Shown here: piece by piece, positions 1 to 6,131 of the stretch | Layout: each line of letters begins with the position of its first letter | How positions within the stretch are numbered: the first letter of the stretch is position 1 | Assembly (NCBI RefSeq): GCF_000566685.1 | Contig: NZ_AZQN01000010.1 | Span: forward strand, 1 to 64,000 | DNA: 64,000 bases | DNA from: Dyadobacter tibetensis Y620-1 | GTDB taxonomy: Bacteria; Bacteroidota; Bacteroidia; Cytophagales; Spirosomataceae | Direction: 5' to 3' | The notes under the pieces: generated by a model | What the model was told of the DNA's origin: nothing | Database searches by the model: none | The model's input: only the letters and a program-made list of their open reading frames with translations | Program-made: the position numbers and the translations under genes

Positions 1-100
1 CAAACCTAGAAAAATGCAACAGACTCCACAAGTTTTTGACTTGATCCTTGGTTAAGTGCTAACTGGCACGCAATTGGCACGGGGGCATTATTGGTCATGA

Positions 101-135
101 AAAAAGCCCTGTAACTGTCTGAGTTACAGGGCTTT
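101..135 (-). terminator. Rho-independent terminator after tRNA-Val
   Basis: A 14-bp perfect stem (103-116 with 122-135) closes a 5-base loop. Read on the minus strand it is followed by a run of six T. It lies 9 bases past the 3' end of the tRNA gene, as expected for its terminator. Confidence 0.85.
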
Positions 136-143
136 AGTTCTTG

Positions 144-218
144 TGGGAGTTGAGGGATTCGAACCCCCGACCCTCTGCTTGTAAGGCAGATGCTCTGAAC
201 CAACTGAGCTAAACTCCC
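144..218 (-). tRNA. tRNA-Val (anticodon UAC)
   Basis: The minus strand folds into a complete cloverleaf of 75 nt. The 7-bp acceptor stem is GGGAGTT/AACTCCC with discriminator A. The D arm contains AGCTCAGTTGGT, the anticodon loop is CTTACAA (anticodon TAC, valine), and the T arm contains GGTTCGAATCC. No CCA is encoded. It stands alone, with a strong terminator behind it and a plausible promoter in front. I see no repeat of the tRNA 3' end in the window that would mark an integration site. Confidence 0.95.
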
Positions 219-254
219 TTTTTTTTTGTTTCCCTTACTCGTCGTTTGGGAGTG

Positions 255-285
255 CAAATATGGCGGGTATTTTTTTATGGTGCAA
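255..285 (-). promoter_or_regulatory. Probable promoter of tRNA-Val
   Basis: On the minus strand TTG (283-285) is separated by 20 bases from CATATTTG (255-262). The second box is one mismatch from the Bacteroidota -7 consensus TAnnTTTG. It lies about 37 bases upstream of the tRNA. Confidence 0.5.
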
Positions 286-421
286 ATCTTTTTTGAAAAA
301 AAATTGAATTTATTTTTAATAAAAATATAAGTTGTTGATTATCAATATTGTCTGTTTAAAGGTGTTCAGTGGTATATTTGCCAGGGAAATCCCAGGGGTA
401 GTATAATATCCTCTTATCCTC

Positions 422-1156
422 TTATTCGAAATTCAGATACAAGGTTACTGTGTGGGTAGTAAGCTTTTTGATACCCGAGGTATTGCTGTTTTGCGAAGGG
501 TTTAATACGTTCCCCAGCCCATGGGAGAAACGAAGTTCTGGTGCAAACTTAAAAAATTCGAAAAAACGTTCATAACCTACCCCGTAATCGAAGGTAAAGT
601 CGCTGGTGCGGGTATCGAGTACCCCGGAGTTGCCTCCTCTATTACGCTTTACATTGGTCTCCAATCCGAGCGAAAAGCCAGCGAGCATGTACATGCGAGA
701 GTTGCCTCGTCGTTCCGATTTGTATTTGAGAAGCAAGGGAATCTCTATCCAGGTCGATTCTCGCTTACTGATCTGGGTGGATCCGGATGGATAGCTAAAG
801 CGCATCTTCCTATCGTATAGCGAAACGGAAGGGGTAGATCGTATATCGAAGCGTTCGTTCAGATAGGCGTTTATGATAAAACCCATACGGAATGCCGCAG
901 TTTTCGGAGACTCAATAAGGAAGCTTGAATCCTTATCCATAAATGTGGAATTATGAGAAAAGCGGTAGTCCGTAAATGGCACCGCAAACAGAATCCCATA
1001 ATGAATAGGCTTGTCATCATAATATTCCAGATGCTTCCTGCGGACTTGCTGAGCCGATGCCGGTTGAACGCAGGGCCCCAGCAATAGCAATAAATAAAAG
1101 AGCCCTATTTGTGACCTACGTAAATGGAGCAAATTCCGAATGTTAATGGTATGCAT
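422..1156 (-). CDS. porT: PorT-like outer membrane protein of type IX secretion
   Basis: This 244-residue protein has a basic N-terminus, a hydrophobic run (about 18-30) and a PASAQ-type cleavage site near 36. Beta-barrel-like alternating strands follow, and it ends in an aromatic-rich strand (TLYLNFE). The segment RRKHLEYYDDKPIHYG just after the signal peptide is the hallmark I recognise for the PorT/SprT family. PorT is required for T9SS protein export in Porphyromonas and gliding relatives. The gene overlaps the 3' end of ubiE by 52 bases, and the porT-ubiE order is common in Bacteroidota. The two secreted enzymes at 6132 and 40451 end in T9SS sorting domains, which supports a working system. 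A downstream non-ATG start is possible. Confidence 0.8.
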   Translation of the reverse strand: MHTINIRNLLHLRRSQIGLFYLLLLLGPCVQPASAQQVRRKHLEYYDDKPIHYGILFAVPFTDYRFSHNSTFMDKDSSFLIESPKTAAFRMGFIINAYLNERFDIRSTPSVSLYDRKMRFSYPSGSTQISKRESTWIEIPLLLKYKSERRGNSRMYMLAGFSLGLETNVKRNRGGNSGVLDTRTSDFTFDYGVGYERFFEFFKFAPELRFSHGLGNVLNPSQNSNTSGIKKLTTHTVTLYLNFE

Positions 1157-1827
1157 TGGGTATTTTTGAATCCTGCTTTGTTATAAATTTCTAGAAAATC
1201 ATTCCCATCTGGAAAGGCCTGAACCGATTCGGGTAAGTAGGAGTAAGCGGAACTATCCTTGGATACCGTTCTTCCTATCAGCGACAAAAGATACTTCGAG
1301 TAGAAATGGTATAGCTGCTTGATAGGAAATGCCTGTGGTTTTGAAAATTCTACTACAACACAAGTGCCTCCTGGCTTCATTACTCGGTTCATCTCCGTAA
1401 GCCCCGAGAGTAGGTTTTGGAAGTTTCTTACCCCAAACGAAACGATAACAGCATCGAAATAATTGTCTGAAAAAGCCAATCTTTCCGAATCTCCGGTCTG
1501 AAGCGTAATAATATCCTGCTTATTACGCTTCAGGATTTTCTTGCGTCCCACCTCGAGCATACCTTCCGAGATATCCACCCCAACGATTTTATCTGGGTTC
1601 AGACTCAACGCCTCCAGGGCAAAATCTCCTGTCCCTGTGGCTATATCCAGTATGATTTTAGGTTGCTGTTTTTTGAGGATTTTAATCGCTCTTTTTCTCC
1701 AGTAAATATCAATTCCCCCACTTAATACATGATTCAATAGATCATATTTCGGGGAAATATTATCGAACATCTCGGCTACTTGCTCGCTCTTGCTGGATTG
1801 TTTATCTTTATATGGTAATACACTCAT
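1105..1827 (-). CDS. ubiE: Demethylmenaquinone methyltransferase
   Basis: This 240-residue class I SAM-dependent methyltransferase has the full motif set. Motif I is DIATGTGDFAL (about 81-91), followed by the acidic turn GVDIS, and the family signature NRVMKPGG lies near 145-152. The N-terminal segment VAEMFDNISPKYDLLNHVLS is typical of UbiE/MenG. It methylates demethylmenaquinone to menaquinone, the respiratory quinone of Bacteroidota, so menG would be an equally fitting name. Length is normal for the family. Translation is probably coupled to porT, whose start lies inside its last 52 bases. Confidence 0.93.
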   Translation of the reverse strand: MSVLPYKDKQSSKSEQVAEMFDNISPKYDLLNHVLSGGIDIYWRKRAIKILKKQQPKIILDIATGTGDFALEALSLNPDKIVGVDISEGMLEVGRKKILKRNKQDIITLQTGDSERLAFSDNYFDAVIVSFGVRNFQNLLSGLTEMNRVMKPGGTCVVVEFSKPQAFPIKQLYHFYSKYLLSLIGRTVSKDSSAYSYLPESVQAFPDGNDFLEIYNKAGFKNTQCIPLTFGICSIYVGHK

Positions 1828-2073
1828 TAGTGGTATATCAATAGTTTATAAGTACAAAGCTAATGGTATTTGCGGCCAGGAAGATGATATTCCTGGTAAA
1901 TTCTCAAGGTTTAGCCCATTTATCCCGGCTTGGGGTGCAGGCGCCAGGAATTCCCTCCTAACACGATAATGACCTATATAGTGTCTACATGGTAAGCTGT
2001 TAACATTATTACAAGGCATTAAATTTCAGGAACTGTCGGATTAACCAGTATAACTTTAAATTGTGAAAGGGGT

Positions 2074-2844
2074 ATGTGTAGGCGTTGGCTTCTCGTTATA
2101 ATGGTTTTATTGATGCCATGTTCCATAACTGTGGGGCAGCAAAAAGTTGCCCATAGCCCGAAAGAAAACCGGCAAGGACATTGGCAGGTAAGCGCTCGAG
2201 CTGGGCTCACCCAGTTTTTCGGCGAGCTCAATAGCCAGGATATGCAAGCCAATGCAGGGATAGGCGTGGCCTATTGGTTTAACAGACGTATTGGATTGAT
2301 TCTGGACTATGGAGTAGGTAAGATAGGTGGGGAGCGAATACCCTTTTTTAATTCCTATTTTACAACCTCGATGAACGAGATAGACCTGCTTGTTAGCTGG
2401 AATATTACCGAGCAGTTTAATCGAGCCAAAACGCCAGTACCTTTCAATATTAAGACTTATGCTGGTTTGGGAATAATTAATTTTAATGCCAAGGCTTATG
2501 ATATAGGGACCAACGATCTGCTCCGGTTTTCTAATAGCCCCCTAAGCAAGCGCAATCAATTATTTCTCAAATGGGGTAATCCGCATGGCCCTAGTGGAAT
2601 TAAAAATACCCGAGAGCGGGTTATTCCTATAGGAGTTGCACTCGACTTTAGAGTACTTCCACGATTAGCAGTTGGTTTGGACTACAGGTTTTGTTTTGTC
2701 AGAACGGATAAACTAGATGCTACCTCGGGGTATAGGCTTATAAATCCGGAAGAGCATACCACTTACAGTGATACCCCGAATGACCGATATAGTTTCCTTG
2801 CCTTTTCGTTAGTGCATCGTTTTGGCAAAAATGTGCAGCATTAG
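2074..2844 (+). CDS. Outer membrane beta-barrel protein
   Basis: This 256-residue protein has an N-terminal signal peptide (hydrophobic 4-20, cleavage after VGQ). The body is made of amphipathic strands of the small OmpA-N-terminal or porin-like barrel type (VSARAGLTQFFGELN, AGIGVAYWFNRRIGLILDYG). The last strand is LVHRFGKNVQH. There is no OmpA peptidoglycan-binding domain, so it is barrel only. It precedes the nuclease-like gene at 2881 by 36 bases on the same strand. I do not recognise a specific function. It is transcribed divergently from ubiE. Confidence 0.6.
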   Translation: MCRRWLLVIMVLLMPCSITVGQQKVAHSPKENRQGHWQVSARAGLTQFFGELNSQDMQANAGIGVAYWFNRRIGLILDYGVGKIGGERIPFFNSYFTTSMNEIDLLVSWNITEQFNRAKTPVPFNIKTYAGLGIINFNAKAYDIGTNDLLRFSNSPLSKRNQLFLKWGNPHGPSGIKNTRERVIPIGVALDFRVLPRLAVGLDYRFCFVRTDKLDATSGYRLINPEEHTTYSDTPNDRYSFLAFSLVHRFGKNVQH

Positions 2845-2880
2845 ACTCTGTAATCTTATTCTACCAAACGATAAATTCAA

Positions 2881-3462
2881 ATGTTCATGAATAATATAGA
2901 ATATCGCTTTTATCCTTCCCTACTAAATACCTTTAGTCGGTATAATCGGGGATATCTCGAGCGGCAAGAGCTTCTTGACCGGATCAACAGGGTGCCTATC
3001 CCCACCACTCCGGCCCAGGGCAGGGGGATTCGGTTCGAGGATGCGGTGATAAAGGGCACAGATGAAGAGGCCTACGATCCTGATCTGATGAAGGAGGTCA
3101 GGGCCCTTCTTCCCAGGCCTATGGTAAAGGCGCAGGTATACTGCGAACACCAACTTGATAACGTGCTGATTTACGGATTTGTGGATGTTATTGGGAAGTC
3201 CTTAGCCGTAGACCTGAAGACCACCCGTCATTATGAGCCAGGAAGGTTTGCTCATGACCACCAAAATTTTTATCTGCCCGCACTCCGCTCCAAAGGAATT
3301 CGGACTTTACGTTATGTTATTACCGATTTTGTGGGCGTATATCAGGAAGAATATCGGGAGCCATTGGATCTTTCTTCACAGATTGAGCAGGTAAAGGCCT
3401 TTTGTGATTTTCTAGAAAGTAATCGGGAGCTGATTACGGATACCAAAATTATGTGCTTATAA
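2881..3462 (+). CDS. PD-(D/E)XK nuclease-like protein
   Basis: This 193-residue protein has no signal peptide or membrane segment. It carries a recognisable PD-(D/E)XK core of the RecB/Cas4 type. Glu53 sits in GIRFEDAV, Asp102 in YGFVDVIG, Asp111 and Lys113 in VDLKTT, and Gln128 and Tyr131 in HQNFYLPAL. These correspond to the E, D, D-x-K and Q-xx-Y positions of that superfamily. No helicase, Cas gene or restriction gene lies nearby, and Cas4-type iron-sulfur cysteines are not evident. It follows an outer membrane protein gene by 36 bases. A DNA-cleaving role is inferred from the motifs; the biological process is unknown. Confidence 0.65.
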   Translation: MFMNNIEYRFYPSLLNTFSRYNRGYLERQELLDRINRVPIPTTPAQGRGIRFEDAVIKGTDEEAYDPDLMKEVRALLPRPMVKAQVYCEHQLDNVLIYGFVDVIGKSLAVDLKTTRHYEPGRFAHDHQNFYLPALRSKGIRTLRYVITDFVGVYQEEYREPLDLSSQIEQVKAFCDFLESNRELITDTKIMCL

Positions 3463-3487
3463 AAAAAGCCGGACAAAAAGTCCGGCT
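3461..3487 (-). terminator. Rho-independent terminator of the DUF6265 gene
   Basis: A 7-bp GC-rich stem (AGCCGGA 3467-3473 with TCCGGCT 3481-3487) is followed on the minus strand by seven T. It lies between convergent genes and may also serve the plus-strand gene. Confidence 0.85.
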
Positions 3488-3493
3488 CAACGA

Positions 3494-4012
3494 TTAATTC
3501 AGTTTTTTAAATATAAACAAGTCATTAAAGACCCAGGAGCCATTTTCAGGTACACCTTTTTGAAAAACAAGTTGATTTTTCTTGCGAAGCTCGTATAAGA
3601 TGCGGACTGAACCATCATTTTTTTCGAACAGAGCCGTATTTTTCTCTGCTTCAATAAACTTGTAAGTATCCGCAACTTCCATTTCCTCTATCGAAATCAT
3701 GCCTGGTTTGAAATGTTTAACTCTGGCGACCGGACCATTCTCAGTCTGCTCAAAAGCAAAAATCTCATATAGAGTCGCCTTGCCCTCTTTCATCATACGC
3801 AGGTAACCAACGATATTGTCGCCCATTGGATTGGTCCAGCCTCCATCAATAGGCCCACCGTTAAATTCACCCCGCCACTGTCCCGTAAGGAAACTAAGGT
3901 CGTCAAGGGATCCTTTTTTACTACCCTGAGCTTGGGTGTTCATACTGCTTCCAATAGCAATAAAAGCCAGCATAATGGCAGCAATAAGGTTTTGTTTTTT
4001 TAAACGAATCAT
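3494..4012 (-). CDS. Exported DUF6265 family protein
   Basis: The frame stays open upstream to 4168, but the ATG at 4012 is the sensible start. It opens a signal peptide (basic MIRLKKQN, hydrophobic core, cleavage after NTQAQ) and gives 172 residues. The mature part (LSFLTGQWRGEF, GGWTNPMGDNIVGYLRMM, LYEIFAFEQTENG) matches the small lipocalin-like DUF6265 family, whose role is unknown. The 5' extension would be a poor leader and contains the preceding terminator region. It is probably periplasmic. Confidence 0.75.
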   Translation of the reverse strand: MIRLKKQNLIAAIMLAFIAIGSSMNTQAQGSKKGSLDDLSFLTGQWRGEFNGGPIDGGWTNPMGDNIVGYLRMMKEGKATLYEIFAFEQTENGPVARVKHFKPGMISIEEMEVADTYKFIEAEKNTALFEKNDGSVRILYELRKKNQLVFQKGVPENGSWVFNDLFIFKKLN

Positions 4013-4097
4013 TTGTTCCGTAATTAAGGTTTTAGGTTTCTGAATCTTATTGAACCGGCAATTTAGCCAATAAAAGGTTTTTGAGGAGATAATAAAC

Positions 4098-4131
4098 AAA
4101 AAAAGAGCCAGATCTGATGATAATCTGACTC
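4098..4131 (-). terminator. Probable terminator after the acyl-CoA dehydrogenase gene
   Basis: GAGCCAGAT (4105-4113) pairs with ATCTGACTC (4123-4131) with one mismatch. It is followed on the minus strand by a T-rich tail. It lies about 60 bases past the stop codon of the dehydrogenase gene. Confidence 0.6.
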
Positions 4132-4191
4132 CGTCCTCAGAGAGGATTTTTAGTTGCACCGGGAGCATCTCCCAGAGTGTATGAAGTTAAA

Positions 4192-6003
4192 TCAGTAGGT
4201 GAAATCGTTTTTTGCAATGATATCATCAGCGATTCGTCGACGCGCATCTTTTAGATTCAATGGTTCGATTTTGGTAAATCGCTTCAATCCCATAAGCATA
4301 ACCCTTAGCTCATCACCGCTGGCAAAACTGGTAATGGCCGAGCGGCCGGCCCGGTTAATTTTATCTGTTGCATGGTGTAAGTATACCAAGGCCAAATCGC
4401 GGTAGAGTGTATTGCCTTCCTCGCCGTTTAAAAGTATGCGTTTTTCTACCCTTAATAAGGTCGATTCGGCGATATAAGTCTCTATGATCATATCGGCCAC
4501 ATCCATGATGATTTCCTGCTCTTCGGAGAGTTTCATCATGAACTTCTGAACAGCGGCACCGGCTATCATAAGCACTGCTTTCTTAAGGTTGCTTATTACC
4601 CTCTTTTCCGCATCAAAAATTCCATCATCTTCAAAAGTCGAAAAGTCAGGAATGGACATGATCTCTTTGCCTACGGCAGTTGCGGGGCCCATAACGTCCA
4701 GGTGCCCTTTCATGGCACGCTTTAAGATCATGTCTACAATCAGCAATCGATTAATTTCGTTGGTGCCTTCGAATATCCGGTTGATACGACTATCCCGGTA
4801 AGCTCTGTCCATGGGTGCATCGGCGGAATAGCCCATACCTCCGTAAATCTGTACCCCTTCGTCTGTAACATAATCGAGAACCTCCGAGCCATGCACTTTC
4901 ATAATTGCGCATTCTATAGCGAACTCTTCTAAGGCTTTTAGCTTGCTGTCGGCATCGGCCATGCCCTGCTCCTGAAACGCCAGGATCAGATCGTCGATAT
5001 TTTGCCCTATACGATAGGCTGCCGATTCCGTGGCAAACATTCTTACCGCCATTTCGGCCAATTTGTGCTTGATGGCTCCAAAGGAAGAAATGCTGGTCCC
5101 GAACTGCTTGCGTTCGTTGGCGTAGTTTACCGCTTGTTGGGCCACTTTCTTAGAACCTCCCAAAGCGGCTGCGGCTAATTTGATCCTTCCGATATTGAGG
5201 ATGTTTACCGCTATTTTGAAGCCATTTTCACGGGTAGAAATCATGTTTTCAACGGGAACCATACAGTCGTTGAAAAACAGTTGGCGGGTGTCCGATCCCT
5301 TAATTCCCATTTTATGTTCGGGCTCATTCATGGTAATGCCACCGAAGTCCTTTTCGATAATAAAGGCGGTCAGATTCTTATCGGTATTTCCATTTTCTTC
5401 GATTTTGGCAAAAACAATAAAGATATCAGCGAACCCACCATTGGTGATCCACATTTTCTGCCCATTCAAAATATAGTGTTTACCATCACCGCTTAAAACT
5501 GCTTTAGATTTGCCAGCATTGGCATCCGATCCGGAATCTGGTTCCGTAAGGCAGTAAGCTGCTTTCCACTCGCCCGAGGCAAGCTTGGGCAAATATTTGC
5601 TCTTTTGTGCATCGTTTCCATAATACAAAATGGGTAGGGTGCCTATGCCAGTATGTGCAGATAGGGCCACGGAAAACGAATTGCCCGGGCCTGTAGCTTC
5701 GGCCACTAACATGGAGGTGTTAAAGTTCATGCCGAATCCGCCGTATTCCTCTGGAACCACCGTGCCCAACAGACCCAGGGCACCTGCTTTGTCCATTAAG
5801 GAGGACATAAGCTCAGGTGATTTGGCCTGATCTATTTCGTCTAACCGAGGCCAAATTTCTGTCCGAAGGAAATCGTGGCAGGTTGCAGCAATCATCCGTT
5901 GCTCTTCTCCAAATTGCTCCGGAATGAAGATGTCCTTCGCTAGCGTCTCTTTGATCAGAAATTCTCCTCCCTTTAGGATTTGTGTGTTTTCAGCAGCAGG
6001 CAT
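4192..6003 (-). CDS. Acyl-CoA dehydrogenase (long, VLCAD-like)
   Basis: I chose the ATG at 6003 (603 residues), because the longer frame to 6060 runs through an operator. The protein catalyses the first oxidation of fatty acyl-CoA, passing electrons from FAD to an electron-transfer flavoprotein. The acyl-CoA dehydrogenase core (about 25-430) shows YCLTEPDSGSDA, NGQKMWITNGG and FGTSISSFGAIKHKLAEMA. The C-terminal RIFEGTNEINR motif places the catalytic base at Glu412. A further region of about 170 residues follows, as in the VLCAD/ACAD9 group and the long dehydrogenases of Bacteroidota fatty-acid operons. In those operons it usually sits next to a thiolase and a hydroxyacyl-CoA dehydrogenase. 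Here the thiolase is 5.4 kb away under the same operator motif. Confidence 0.92.
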   Translation of the reverse strand: MPAAENTQILKGGEFLIKETLAKDIFIPEQFGEEQRMIAATCHDFLRTEIWPRLDEIDQAKSPELMSSLMDKAGALGLLGTVVPEEYGGFGMNFNTSMLVAEATGPGNSFSVALSAHTGIGTLPILYYGNDAQKSKYLPKLASGEWKAAYCLTEPDSGSDANAGKSKAVLSGDGKHYILNGQKMWITNGGFADIFIVFAKIEENGNTDKNLTAFIIEKDFGGITMNEPEHKMGIKGSDTRQLFFNDCMVPVENMISTRENGFKIAVNILNIGRIKLAAAALGGSKKVAQQAVNYANERKQFGTSISSFGAIKHKLAEMAVRMFATESAAYRIGQNIDDLILAFQEQGMADADSKLKALEEFAIECAIMKVHGSEVLDYVTDEGVQIYGGMGYSADAPMDRAYRDSRINRIFEGTNEINRLLIVDMILKRAMKGHLDVMGPATAVGKEIMSIPDFSTFEDDGIFDAEKRVISNLKKAVLMIAGAAVQKFMMKLSEEQEIIMDVADMIIETYIAESTLLRVEKRILLNGEEGNTLYRDLALVYLHHATDKINRAGRSAITSFASGDELRVMLMGLKRFTKIEPLNLKDARRRIADDIIAKNDFTY

Positions 6004-6040
6004 GACTATCAGTATTTTGTGGTTTTGGGAATATAAGTTA

Positions 6041-6060
6041 TTGGTATGCACGCATACCAA
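6041..6060. promoter_or_regulatory. Palindromic operator 1 of the acyl-CoA dehydrogenase gene
   Basis: TTGGTATGC-AC-GCATACCAA is a perfect inverted repeat with 9-base arms. It lies 38-57 bases upstream of the dehydrogenase ATG and just downstream of the predicted transcription start (about 6063). The same GTATGC-NN-GCATAC core recurs at 6091-6109 (with one arm degenerate) and perfectly at 12660-12693 in front of the thiolase gene. Confidence 0.7.
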
Positions 6061-6069
6061 TAACTTTCA

Positions 6070-6099
6070 CAAATATAAATATTTCATATTATTATGCAA
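6070..6099 (-). promoter_or_regulatory. Promoter of the acyl-CoA dehydrogenase gene
   Basis: On the minus strand TTG (6097-6099) is separated by exactly 19 bases from TATATTTG (6070-6077). This is a full match to the Bacteroidota -33/-7 promoter TTG-N19-TAnnTTTG. The -33 element lies inside operator 2, and the expected start point falls directly in front of operator 1. Confidence 0.75.
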
Positions 6100-6109
6100 G
6101 CATACTAAT
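6091..6109. promoter_or_regulatory. Palindromic operator 2 of the acyl-CoA dehydrogenase gene
   Basis: ATTATGC-AA-GCATACTAAT is an imperfect copy of the operator. Its right arm matches the GCATACTA arm seen before the thiolase gene. It covers the -33 element of the promoter. Its centre is 48 bases from the centre of operator 1. Confidence 0.55.
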
Positions 6110-6131
6110 TGAAAAAGTCCTGAATTTGCGC

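Noticed and set aside
1-218. tRNA-Val as an integration site
   Set aside because: No integrase gene is in view and I could not find a second copy of the tRNA 3' end in the window.
6-257. Minus-strand 83-codon frame across tRNA-Val
   Set aside because: Its middle is the translation of the tRNA and its terminator (the familiar AQLVQS...GVRIPQLP artefact); the tail shows no family.
1876-1896. Hairpin CCAGGAA/TTCCTGG upstream of ubiE as a terminator
   Set aside because: Short stem, no T tail on either strand, and no gene ends there.
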